From CAZSCF01 sp964636505 (GTDB lineage: Bacteria; Patescibacteriota; Minisyncoccia; Moranbacterales; UBA2206), in NCBI GenBank assembly GCA_964636505.1, contig CAZWRY010000001.1, positions 31,712 to 95,711 on the forward strand: 64,000 bases of DNA, written 5' to 3'. The notes below the pieces were generated by a model. It saw only the letters and a list, made by a program, of their open reading frames with translations. It was not told the DNA's origin and made no database searches. Positions 8,002 through 15,637 of this stretch are shown one piece after another. A program made the position numbers and the translations under genes. The number at the start of each line of letters is the position of its first letter. Position 1 is the first letter of the stretch.

Positions 8002-9348
8002 TTATAGGTTCTTCGGGATTGTATCTGAATCTAGAACAAAATTTTGGGTCTTTTTTTCAAACTCATTCTTTATTATATTCACATTATAGAAAACATCTTT
8101 CGTTCCAGCTTGTTTCTGTATTTTAAAATCCAAATGCTTGTTTTTTAACTCAGCTGGTAAAAAATATCTGACCTCTACGGTTTTTGTCGTTCCCAAAGGA
8201 ACGCTCACCAGAGATCCAAAATATTTTTTACCAAATTCATCTCCAAAGTGCGGGTCATCAAAATTTTTGCCGGAAATAAACCAAGAACCGCCGGGCACAT
8301 AGACCCGCAAATAGGTCAGATAATTTTTGGTCATCCAATCTTTTTCTTCAGCCGTATGGTTATAGGTTATTTTTAAAATAGCTTCAGGGTTGCCGCTGGA
8401 AAAATCTACTGCATATTCAACTGATCTTTGAATATGATAATCACTTTTGTAAGAAGCTAGGTTGGCATCCACTAGCAATAAGTAATTGCCTTTCCAATTT
8501 TCATCCACTCGTCCTCCCCAGTTGGCTTTTTCGATCTGTTTTTGAATTTCCGCATCTTTAAAATAGAGCTGGATATCTTTGTTTTTCAAATCTACTAGAA
8601 TTGTTTTCAATAATTTGGCTTTTTGCCAATTGTCAAACTTGGAAACTTTATCAATTATCTCTTTGGCCAGATCATTCATAATTGACTTGCGGGCTTCTTT
8701 TTTTATGCCTTGTTCGGCATAGGCTTTTTCCACCTGATATTCAAGTGCGATAACTGCATTTTCATCAGCATAGGTTCCAGGATAACCATTTATTTCAACC
8801 GGCCCAGTAGTTTTTAAAAATGAAGTCAAAACATCGGTTGTAAGTCCAACAACTCCGTCCAATTTTTCTTGCCCGCCACCCAATCGATAAAACTCTTCGG
8901 CTTTTTGGGCATTTTCCAAAAAATCTGGGGAAAAATTTGAATCACGCATTTTCCAGTTTTGAGTATGTAAAATCTCTTCAATCGGATATGGCGGGATCAT
9001 CTTGCTTCGAAAACCGGCGTCAAAATTGGTAAGGTCATGGATTTGTAATTCCTCAATTTTTTCATTTTTGATTTTAAGTATTCCAAAGGAACCAATAAAA
9101 CCTCCCCCCGGTCGAAGTTCCATATTATTTTGAAAAAGAATCAAAAAAATTTTTTCCTTTTGACTATCTTTCAAAAAATAATCAGTCAGATGGGCCAGAG
9201 CTTGTTTCTCTTCGCTAAAAGGAAAGTTGTCTGCTAATTTGCCAAGTCCCCTGTTTTTTATTTCCGAGAAAATAAAAAAAACCACCAGGAAAATTACTGA
9301 AATTAACCAGAAAATTATCCAAAATTTGGTGGAATGTTTTTTAGGCAT
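8002..9348 (-). CDS. DUF4012 domain surface protein
   Basis: This 448-residue protein has one N-terminal membrane span (about residues 8-28) and a large exported domain. The DUF4012 hallmark is visible as NNMELRPGGGFIGSFG, then MRDSNFSPDF and the GLTTDVLTSFLKTTGPVE segment. The family is abundant in Patescibacteria and usually sits beside glycan genes; its biochemical role is unknown. Here it follows a Wzz-like gene by 18 bases, as the larger DUF4012 protein at 23246 sits among glycosyltransferases, so a role in surface polysaccharide assembly or anchoring is a fair inference. Confidence 0.85.
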   Translation of the reverse strand: MPKKHSTKFWIIFWLISVIFLVVFFIFSEIKNRGLGKLADNFPFSEEKQALAHLTDYFLKDSQKEKIFLILFQNNMELRPGGGFIGSFGILKIKNEKIEELQIHDLTNFDAGFRSKMIPPYPIEEILHTQNWKMRDSNFSPDFLENAQKAEEFYRLGGGQEKLDGVVGLTTDVLTSFLKTTGPVEINGYPGTYADENAVIALEYQVEKAYAEQGIKKEARKSIMNDLAKEIIDKVSKFDNWQKAKLLKTILVDLKNKDIQLYFKDAEIQKQIEKANWGGRVDENWKGNYLLLVDANLASYKSDYHIQRSVEYAVDFSSGNPEAILKITYNHTAEEKDWMTKNYLTYLRVYVPGGSWFISGKNFDDPHFGDEFGKKYFGSLVSVPLGTTKTVEVRYFLPAELKNKHLDFKIQKQAGTKDVFYNVNIIKNEFEKKTQNFVLDSDTIPKNL

Positions 9349-9366
9349 TTTTTGTTATTTAAAAAC

Positions 9367-10251
9367 TTAGCTGTTCAATAATTTGTTCAGCCTGGCTTTG
9401 ACTTCTTCTGGGGTAGCTTCCCGAGTAATAATTTGGTTTACATTTTCAGAAGAATTCGCAGATTGTTCTTTTTTGTTTTCTGAAGCAAAAACAGATTCTT
9501 CGGCTGCAATTGGAAGATTGTCCGGAGCCACAGCTTTTTTTTCAAAAGTATAGGTATCTTCTTCAAGTGATTTTAATTCATTTTTTGGCGCCGAAAAATA
9601 TTCGCTTATTTTTTTTCGACTGTCTTCAAAGGTTGGCTGAAAATATTTTTCCAAAGATTCACTTTTAAAAAAACTTTCGTCCTTGGAAAATAGTTTGGCA
9701 ATCAAAAAGGCCGCTAGTCCTGTCAAAAGACCTACGAATAAACTAAAAGGAAACAGAACCCAAAATTTTATCTTTGCTATTGAAGAAGCAATTGGTCCGT
9801 CAATAATTTTTGTATCTAAATCGGCAACATTGTAATATTTACCGAGAACGGTTGTTTCACTCTGAGCTACCTGGCGACTGATTATTTCTGCTTGCGATTG
9901 GCTGTCATCCAGAATATTTATTTTGATAATGCCGCTCTTTTTTATGCTTTCAATTCTGATTTTATCATTCCAGGAATCTTTTCTTTGGCCATCAGGAAGA
10001 TTAGCTAAATCATCCTCAATATCAGTGTTGAGTTCCAGCATTTTATTATAGAAAGAAAGAGACTTGGGAATTTCCTCGGCATTACGCAAGATTTGATCAA
10101 TATTTCTGGCCGCCACTTCGCTTCTGGGCATTAGTAAAATTCTTATTTCACTTTGATATATTTTAGACGAAATGATTCCGGCAGCAAAAAAGATGGCAGC
10201 TACCAAAACAAAGGCGATCCAAAATATTTTTGAGCTAAATATAGCTTTCAT
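9367..10251 (-). CDS. Wzz-like polysaccharide chain-length/co-polymerase protein
   Basis: The 294-residue protein has two membrane spans, at about residues 8-29 and 155-182, with an exported middle domain and a long cytoplasmic tail of about 110 residues. This is the topology of Wzz/capsular chain-length proteins. The second span is proline- and glycine-rich (WVLFPFSLFVGLLTG), as in that family. There is no C-terminal kinase domain. It is first in a two-gene unit with DUF4012 and has a strong promoter at 10285-10312. Confidence 0.7.
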   Translation of the reverse strand: MKAIFSSKIFWIAFVLVAAIFFAAGIISSKIYQSEIRILLMPRSEVAARNIDQILRNAEEIPKSLSFYNKMLELNTDIEDDLANLPDGQRKDSWNDKIRIESIKKSGIIKINILDDSQSQAEIISRQVAQSETTVLGKYYNVADLDTKIIDGPIASSIAKIKFWVLFPFSLFVGLLTGLAAFLIAKLFSKDESFFKSESLEKYFQPTFEDSRKKISEYFSAPKNELKSLEEDTYTFEKKAVAPDNLPIAAEESVFASENKKEQSANSSENVNQIITREATPEEVKARLNKLLNS

Positions 10252-10284
10252 AAGCTTGAAAAATTAAATTATTTAGGGTCGTTC

Positions 10285-10312
10285 AGTCTAGCAAATTGTT
10301 GATTTTTGTCAA
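10285..10312 (-). promoter_or_regulatory. Extended -10 promoter for the Wzz/DUF4012 unit
   Basis: On the minus strand TTGACA (10307-10312) is followed after 16 bases by TAGACT (10285-10290), preceded by TGC. The -35 directly abuts the end of a perfect 20-bp inverted repeat. Near-identical arrangements occur at 12881-12909 and 14263-14291. Confidence 0.7.
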
Positions 10313-10673
10313 TCCCGCACTAACTTTGCACTGCTTCGCCAATTGGCGCTTCGCGCCTGTGCAAAGTTAGTGCGGGATCAATACCTCAAATCTTTCTGCT
10401 ATAATAAAATAATGTTCTATGTATATATTATAAAAAATGAAACCGGAGAGTTATATTATGGATTTACTAATGATCTTAAAAAAAGATTTTTTGAACATAA
10501 TTCAGGGAAATCATTTTCAACTAAAAATCATAAATGGAAATTAGTTTATTACGAGGCCTATCTTGATAAAGAAGATGCAAAAAGCAGAGAAGCAAGATTA
10601 AAAAATTATGGACAGGCATTGGGACAACTCAAGCGTCGCATCAAAAAATCTTTAAGCAGAAGTTAGTGCGGGA
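10312..10673. mobile_element. Candidate GIY-YIG-encoding mobile element with terminal inverted repeats
   Basis: The left end is a perfect palindrome: ATCCCGCACTAACTTTGCAC (10312-10331) pairs with 10359-10378 around a GC-rich loop. The right end is a single half-site AAGTTAGTGCGGGA (10660-10673), the reverse complement of the left outer end. The nuclease gene fills the space between and its TAG stop is part of the right half-site. A gene-less copy of the same palindrome lies at 14292-14358. The outer flanks are GTCAAT and GTCAAT in different orientations, so no clean target duplication is obvious. That this moves as a unit is inference. Confidence 0.5.
10412..10666 (+). CDS. Small GIY-YIG nuclease domain protein (UPF0213-like)
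   Basis: At 84 residues this is a stand-alone GIY-YIG domain: MFYVYIIKNE carries the first strand (YVYII standing for GIY), YYGFTNDLKKRFFEHN holds the YIG-equivalent YYG and the catalytic arginine, and DAKSREARLKNYG contains the conserved glutamate. The ATG at 10412 follows an AATAAAATA leader. It is one of the very few plus-strand genes in this part of the window. Both ends are bounded by the TCCCGCACTAACTT repeat, and its stop codon lies inside it. Such small nucleases are common in Patescibacteria, with unknown roles; repair and mobile DNA processing are both possible. Confidence 0.85.
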   Translation: MFYVYIIKNETGELYYGFTNDLKKRFFEHNSGKSFSTKNHKWKLVYYEAYLDKEDAKSREARLKNYGQALGQLKRRIKKSLSRS

Positions 10674-10792
10674 GTCAATACACAGGAAGAAGTTTGGCTT
10701 CAAAAATTTTCTGAAATATATTTTAGGTATTCAAAAAGGCAGCGTCATAATAGACCACTGCCTTTGTCTCGCTTAAGGTGCGAAACCATACC

Positions 10793-11455
10793 TTACGGCG
10801 TATGACCTGCTGCCGCTGCACGTCTGTTGTTGAAAAACATACAGGCCAGCCAGGCAAGAGCCAAAATGCCGAGAATTATTCCGATGACGCCCAACACCAG
10901 CCCTGCGATGGACTGATTATAGGCACCGTATGCTACTGCTTGGGCATCGGAAGCCACGGCCTTGACTTCACGGACCTCTTTTTTGAGGCCCTTTACCTTT
11001 TTGCCGTCGCCGTTGATTGTTTCTTCAACGGCACTCAGCCTTGTATCAAGACCACTCATCCGGCCATCCAGAAGCTTTCGTGCTTCTTCCTCGCCTTTGA
11101 CCTTGTCGTCAATTTTTTGGAGAGCTTCTTTGATTCCGCCGATAACCCCACCTTTGGGGTTTTTGGCGGTTCCGCCTTTACCGTACATTTCTGCACGGAG
11201 AATTGCGGCTTTCTTTTCATTTTCACGCCGTAGTTCTCTGGCGAGCTGCGCCAACTTTTCATCGGAGATAGCCGACGATACGATCGTCGGCTTACACTCG
11301 CCGTTTGACTTGATCGCCGAAGGCGCCGGCACTGTTGTGATTGTGCCATTGCTGGCAAGAAGAACCTGTCTTTCGCCATTAACAACAACCGCATGTCCCG
11401 TCGAAGCGACACCCACAATAACCAACAAGGCCACGGCCACAAATATTTTTTTCAT
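10793..11455 (-). CDS. Secreted or membrane-tethered coiled-coil protein, unknown
   Basis: I chose the ATG at 11455 (220 residues) because an AAGGAGG Shine-Dalgarno lies just upstream and the protein then starts with a clean signal peptide, MKKIFVAVALLVIVGVAST. A middle region (about 75-165) is rich in K, E, R and A with coiled-coil character, and a C-terminal membrane span (GLVLGVIGIILGILALAWL) is followed by a short basic tail. Base composition is visibly GC-richer than in neighbouring operons, as in the gene upstream, so the pair may be a transferred cassette. I recognise no family. A surface fibre or stalk-like role is only conceivable. Confidence 0.7.
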   Translation of the reverse strand: MKKIFVAVALLVIVGVASTGHAVVVNGERQVLLASNGTITTVPAPSAIKSNGECKPTIVSSAISDEKLAQLARELRRENEKKAAILRAEMYGKGGTAKNPKGGVIGGIKEALQKIDDKVKGEEEARKLLDGRMSGLDTRLSAVEETINGDGKKVKGLKKEVREVKAVASDAQAVAYGAYNQSIAGLVLGVIGIILGILALAWLACMFFNNRRAAAAGHTP

Positions 11456-11513
11456 TTTCCCCTCCTTATAGGGTTTGGGTGAGCTTCCGAAGAAGCTCAC
11501 CCGGTTGAATGTT

Positions 11514-12716
11514 TTAGAACTGCGGGATTTTTTCAACCCGCTTTTCCGTCGCAAACTGGTCGGCTGCATTCGGTCCATTAAGAACATTGATGCAACCTGC
11601 CCAGTAATAATAATCCTGAGCAATCAGCTGGTTTGCTTCCGTCTGATTGGCTTTTATATCGTAGCCTTTCAGGTAATTACGCTCCGCAATTTGAAACTGC
11701 TCAATTGCAGAACTGAGATGTTTCCTGTCGCCTGTACATTGGTACAGATCGATATAAGCCTCTCCCAGCTTGGAGCGTAACCGAAGGTTATTCATACACC
11801 AACGAGTGCATGCTTTTACCTTCCGCTTTAACTCTTCGATCTTCGCATAAATACTGCTCGGATCGCAGTCCCTCTCCTGCGGCGGAACATATTCCTTGGG
11901 CGGCGGCTGGTTATCACACACTCGAAGAAGCAAAAACATTCTTCCGGAAGCCACTTCCTCGGAGGATTTTCCTTTTCCTCCAGAGAAGCCCAGACCACCA
12001 AAAATACCGGTCAGGCAGCCAATAAGAGAAGAACCCCCAAGGCTAGCCGAACCACCAACGCTAGTGGATTCTGCCTTGGACCAGAAATACTCATCCACTT
12101 CTACGGCGACATTGGCGCCCCATTCTTGCATAAAGGGATGCATCACGCCAGCATAGAAAACGGCCGGAATGGTTTTTTCCATCTTGATCGCCTCATTGTC
12201 TGAGACAATCAGATACCCGACGATATTGGTTTCGGTTAAACCCTTAATCTCATAGTTTCCAAAACCATACCACCGAATCAGATCGCTTTCTCCCAACGGT
12301 TGACCCGTTCGGACAATCATCGGCTGCAAAGTTACAGCCTTATCGATCTCTTTCCATTCTCTGCCATTTCTTGCCCTGGCGACCTTGTCGTTTGTTTCAA
12401 TCATTGTCGAACGCATTTTTGCGTTCATTGCAATGAATTGAAACTTTCCCTGGCCCCAGCGCTTGTGTTTTTCACCATTGGGGAGATTTACAACAACCCC
12501 ACCCATTGGCGCCATGTTTGTTACTCCCAAAAGCTCCCGCTCTTGGCTATTGACCACTGTGGCTTTTCCGCCGGTGGCTGTCACGTTTGTTTTGACGTCA
12601 ACATTAGTCCTGACGTCAACATCGGTTTCCTGATTAACTTTTACATCCGCGAACGCGAAGTTCGCAGACACTAGAATAACAACCGCGGCCACAATGGCCA
12701 AAAACATTTTTTTCAT
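11514..12716 (-). CDS. Large secreted protein with TPR-like C-terminus, unknown
   Basis: The 400-residue protein starts MKKMFLAIVAAVVILVSAN, a signal peptide, behind an AAGGAGG Shine-Dalgarno. It then has a threonine/valine repeat region (DVRTNVDVKTNV), a folded middle, a glycine/serine segment around residues 220-250 (GGSASLGGSSLIGCLTG) and a C-terminal helical part with repeated-helix spacing (LRSKLGEAYIDLYQ, SSAIEQFQIAERNY) resembling TPR units. Several cysteines in the last third could form disulfides outside the cell. It lies 58 bases upstream of the coiled-coil protein gene and shares its GC-rich codon use. No family recognised. Confidence 0.75.
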   Translation of the reverse strand: MKKMFLAIVAAVVILVSANFAFADVKVNQETDVDVRTNVDVKTNVTATGGKATVVNSQERELLGVTNMAPMGGVVVNLPNGEKHKRWGQGKFQFIAMNAKMRSTMIETNDKVARARNGREWKEIDKAVTLQPMIVRTGQPLGESDLIRWYGFGNYEIKGLTETNIVGYLIVSDNEAIKMEKTIPAVFYAGVMHPFMQEWGANVAVEVDEYFWSKAESTSVGGSASLGGSSLIGCLTGIFGGLGFSGGKGKSSEEVASGRMFLLLRVCDNQPPPKEYVPPQERDCDPSSIYAKIEELKRKVKACTRWCMNNLRLRSKLGEAYIDLYQCTGDRKHLSSAIEQFQIAERNYLKGYDIKANQTEANQLIAQDYYYWAGCINVLNGPNAADQFATEKRVEKIPQF

Positions 12717-12880
12717 GTCTTCCTCCTTGGCCTTTCGGGCCTTTTGATTTTTGTATTTTATTCAATTGTCAAAGAATCTTGACAACTCTATTTTCCGCTT
12801 TATCTTTCCGCTATTTTTCACAATTTTTGTGCTAAATAGTAGAAAGATAGTTTTGGAATACAGGATTATCAGAACTGAGC

Positions 12881-12909
12881 ATTCTAGCAGAAAATAGATG
12901 TTTTGTCAA
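12881..12909 (-). promoter_or_regulatory. Extended -10 promoter for the secreted protein pair
   Basis: TTGACA (12904-12909) and TAGAAT (12881-12886) are 17 bases apart, with TGC just before the -10. The upstream flank TTAGTTAGGGA is a decayed half-site of the TCCCGCACTAACTT palindrome. Transcription would start about 155 bases before the 12716 ATG; that leader also holds TTGTCAA-N5-TTGACAA, a possible operator. Confidence 0.75.
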
Positions 12910-12940
12910 TCCCTAACTAAGATTCTAAGCTATATAAAAC

Positions 12941-12966
12941 AAAAATGGCCAATTAAAGCCATTTTT
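12941..12966 (-). terminator. Rho-independent terminator after the sortase gene
   Basis: AAAAATGGC and GCCATTTTT form a 9-bp stem with an 8-base loop. In the minus direction the stem ends in a T-run continuing TTGTTTT. Confidence 0.75.
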
Positions 12967-12995
12967 AATCAAAAATGAAGTTTAAAGAATACAGC

Positions 12996-13847
12996 CTATT
13001 TAACCATAGTCGCTTTTATGACCAATCTCTTAAGATTGGTTCCTAGCGGCCAACAAGTAGAAAGAGTCACCATCGAATTATCAGTATTTTCAAAGATTCT
13101 CTCGTCATCCGGAGCATCAATATATTTGCCAATTACTGCATATTTATAAACAATAACTCGACCATTTTTTTGAATGGTTTTAATGTTTATAATATCTCCT
13201 TTTTCCAAATTATTCAGATCTTTGAAAATATGATTGTAGCTTCCTTTAGCCCAAATATAATTACTGGAATGACCGGAAATAACTGCATTGCCATTTTGTC
13301 CAGGAGCAGCCGTGTCTGCATAGTGGCTCACGCCATTTTCCAGATCTCGAAGCATTTCTTTTTCATTTTCACTTTTTGACCAAATCATTGGCGCTTCAAT
13401 GCCAATTTTATCTATGCGAACCAAAACAGTTATTTTTGAGTTTCCAGTAAAATCATCTGGATCATAGCCCTTATCTATTTCCTGCTTGTCAGTGTATTTA
13501 TCGCCATCAGTATCTTTATTCATTGGATCAGTTCCATGAACATATTCGAGATAGTTAGGCAAGCCATCCCCATCAGGATCGCTGTCCAGCCCATTATTGG
13601 CATTATTCAATCCAAAACGTTTGGACCAGTCATCATAGTTTTCCAGTGAAAAAGTGGTGCTGCCCATTCTTTTTTTGAACTCCTCGTTTAAATTCAAAAT
13701 TTCACCCGTTTCCGGGGAATAATTTTTGTTCGGACGAAAGTCAAAATTGACTAAATAGAAAAGTCCAAAAAACACAGCCAAAAAAAGGCTGGCAAAAAGC
13801 GCAACCTTTTTTAGATTAATTTTTATTTTTTGAAAAATTTTAAACAT
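12996..13847 (-). CDS. Sortase with calcium-binding (TSP3-like) repeats
   Basis: Sortases cut a C-terminal sorting signal and join the protein to a cell-surface acceptor. From the ATG at 13847 (GGAG upstream) the protein has 283 residues, with a membrane anchor at about 15-35. Residues 88-132 are aspartate-rich repeats (DSDPDGDGLPN, DTDGDKYTD) like the calcium-binding thrombospondin type 3 repeats. The sortase domain has His193 (SGHSSN), Cys265 (LSTCWP) and Arg274 (LKRLVI), all in the right order. It lies 37 bases after a small LPATG protein, its likely substrate. The calcium-repeat fusion may stabilise or regulate the enzyme (inference). Confidence 0.92.
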   Translation of the reverse strand: MFKIFQKIKINLKKVALFASLFLAVFFGLFYLVNFDFRPNKNYSPETGEILNLNEEFKKRMGSTTFSLENYDDWSKRFGLNNANNGLDSDPDGDGLPNYLEYVHGTDPMNKDTDGDKYTDKQEIDKGYDPDDFTGNSKITVLVRIDKIGIEAPMIWSKSENEKEMLRDLENGVSHYADTAAPGQNGNAVISGHSSNYIWAKGSYNHIFKDLNNLEKGDIINIKTIQKNGRVIVYKYAVIGKYIDAPDDERIFENTDNSMVTLSTCWPLGTNLKRLVIKATMVK

Positions 13848-13884
13848 TTTATTATTCTCCGCGCTTATATTATTTCGCAGAAAA

Positions 13885-14235
13885 TTATTTAACCTTAACC
13901 GGAGCTTTTGTCCCAATAAATACAACCAGGAAAGCAAAAGCGGCTAATCCTGCCATAACGAGCATGTCGCTTCCAGTGGCCGGCAATCTCTTGACGGACT
14001 TTCTGGAATTTTTGTCATGGTCATTGGTATTTATTTTAACTTCATTTTTGGATTTTGAAGTCTGACTAGAAGATACACTCACGTCAGTTGAAACAGTGGT
14101 AGAACCACCCGTAACAACAATAGTATCTCCACCACAGCTAGAGCAAAAAGCTGAAGCACTGTTTACACTAATAAACAAGCCAACAGCCAAAATAGCCATT
14201 GCTGAGCCATAAATCAATCCTTTTTTCATTGTCAT
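13885..14235 (-). CDS. LPATG-anchored small surface protein (sortase substrate)
   Basis: The 116-residue protein has an N-terminal signal peptide ending around SASA, a cysteine pair (CSSC) right after it, a serine/threonine-rich linker and a C-terminal sorting signal: LPATG at residues 84-88, a hydrophobic span, and a basic end (KAPVKVK). Start is either 14235 or the ATG two codons on. It is co-transcribed with the sortase and has a strong promoter at 14263-14291. The mature part is so short (about 55 residues) that it may serve as a linker, pilin-like unit or anchor for other material. Confidence 0.85.
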   Translation of the reverse strand: MTMKKGLIYGSAMAILAVGLFISVNSASAFCSSCGGDTIVVTGGSTTVSTDVSVSSSQTSKSKNEVKINTNDHDKNSRKSVKRLPATGSDMLVMAGLAAFAFLVVFIGTKAPVKVK

Positions 14236-14262
14236 ATGTTTAATTAAATTAATTAACCGTGC

Positions 14263-14291
14263 ATACTAGCATATAAATAAAATTTTGTCAA
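14263..14291 (-). promoter_or_regulatory. Extended -10 promoter for the LPATG/sortase operon
   Basis: TTGACA (14286-14291) is 17 bases from TAGTAT (14263-14268), with TGC before the -10. The -35 abuts the palindrome at 14292-14358. Confidence 0.75.
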
Positions 14292-14358
14292 TCCCGCACT
14301 AACTTCTGGTAAACGCAAAGCATTTTTTGACTTTAGTTGGCCAGAAGTTAGTGCGGGA
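14292..14358. repeat. Perfect 18-bp inverted repeat (TCCCGCACTAACTT family)
   Basis: TCCCGCACTAACTTCTGG (14292-14309) and its exact reverse complement (14341-14358) enclose 31 bases. A further half-site AAGTTAGTGTG is at 14390-14400. The outer 14 bases equal the ends of the GIY-YIG element at 10312-10673, so this looks like a gene-less derivative. Confidence 0.85.
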
Positions 14359-14403
14359 CAAGCCCCGCCAATTTTCAATGGTTAGCAAAAAGTTAGTGTG
14401 AAA

Positions 14404-14442
14404 TCAAAAAAAACCAAACGCCTAGAAAGCTATGGTTTTTTG
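14404..14442 (-). terminator. Rho-independent terminator after the HtrA-like gene
   Basis: AAAAAACCA and TGGTTTTTT arms, helped by GC pairs near the loop, with a T-run on the minus strand. It closes the protease gene cluster. Confidence 0.7.
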
Positions 14443-14467
14443 TTTATGTTTATTTTAGACTCTAATT

Positions 14468-15601
14468 CTAGAATTGGACTGATATTTTCATTTCTTGGTT
14501 ATTTCTTTGAACAGTCAGTTCAACCTTGTCCCCTTTTTTGTACTTGTAGAGCAAATCTGATAAATCGTTTTGCAAAGAAATTTTTTCACCATTAACAGCG
14601 GTGATTACATCATCTATTCTTAATCCGGCCTTTTGTCCATTTGACCCAGAAATAATAGCTAGACCCTCTTGTCCTGAAGCAGAATAAATAAGCGCTCCGC
14701 TTTCCTGGTTCAAATTATTACTGAGCGCAAAAGCCTTGGTGATAGGAATATAATATACGCCCAGAGAAACATTTGTTTCCAGCTCTTTTTTAACGGCTTT
14801 ATCCACGACTTTTTTGACTTTATTTGAAGGAATGAAGAAAAAGTTTTTTTGATTTGCTCCGGTTATCCCGATGACCTGTCCGGTATAATCAACGACCGGG
14901 CCTCCGGTATAATATTGATCCGAATCAATGCTGAAATCAGTTTGAAAAACCCCGTTCATCTTGTCGGAATATGAAATTGCTTTGCCGGACAAACTGAAAG
15001 TCGGATCAAATGTGCTGATAAGTCCCGAGGTATAACGATTGGTAAATGTTTTAGAACTGCTGCCAATGGCTACAATTTTTTCTCCGGGGTCCGAATCATC
15101 CGAATTGCCAAAAGAAATAACCGGCAAATTATTGGCATTTATTTTTAAAAACACCAGATTACTATATGAATCTACGCCCGAAAGTTCTGCTTCATAGACT
15201 TTTCCGTCTTGGAAAATAACCTTATATTTGGAATTGGGAACAATGTTTTCCATGTAGGTCATGATCAAGCCATCGCTTGTTATTATTGTCGCAGTTGTAT
15301 TATCTAGGACAGTCGGGTTATTTTTATTTTTGGCCGACACTTCAGCATAGGAAAGAACATCCACAACTGAAGAAGCGGCCTTGCTGGAAATTTTTTCTAT
15401 GGAAGTTTCTTCTTTAACATAGACCTGCTCAGTCTTATTTATGATAGTCACATCCTCGGTTGATTTTTTCAAAAATTCGTATTTGGAAAAAAGAGAAGTC
15501 GTGCTGAGATAAGGAAAAAGATAGCGATTGCCGATAATGCCGCCTAATCCCCCCAGAATCAAAATAAATATGATAAAAAATGTTTTTTTGACTTTACTCA
15601 T
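14468..15601 (-). CDS. Catalytically degenerate HtrA-like protein with PDZ domain
   Basis: The 377-residue protein has one N-terminal membrane span, a trypsin-like double barrel and a C-terminal PDZ domain (GLRIDDVITAVNGEKI). Aligned by eye with the active HtrA at 16404-17627, all three catalytic residues are replaced: the HVV histidine is Glu118 (MENIVP), the DIAILKI aspartate is Asn148 (SNLVFLKI), and the GNSGGP serine is Thr232 (YYTGGP). It is therefore probably a pseudoprotease that binds peptides or regulates its active neighbour. The frame is intact, so it is not a pseudogene. Confidence 0.85.
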   Translation of the reverse strand: MSKVKKTFFIIFILILGGLGGIIGNRYLFPYLSTTSLFSKYEFLKKSTEDVTIINKTEQVYVKEETSIEKISSKAASSVVDVLSYAEVSAKNKNNPTVLDNTTATIITSDGLIMTYMENIVPNSKYKVIFQDGKVYEAELSGVDSYSNLVFLKINANNLPVISFGNSDDSDPGEKIVAIGSSSKTFTNRYTSGLISTFDPTFSLSGKAISYSDKMNGVFQTDFSIDSDQYYTGGPVVDYTGQVIGITGANQKNFFFIPSNKVKKVVDKAVKKELETNVSLGVYYIPITKAFALSNNLNQESGALIYSASGQEGLAIISGSNGQKAGLRIDDVITAVNGEKISLQNDLSDLLYKYKKGDKVELTVQRNNQEMKISVQF

Positions 15602-15637
15602 AAAAAATTTAGACCTTAGAACTTAGACTTTAGGATT

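Noticed and set aside
10962..11471. Plus-strand open frame of 169 codons opposite the coiled-coil protein gene
   Set aside because: It is the antisense of a gene with a signal peptide and strong SD; its serine/leucine-rich text is typical of antisense shadow.
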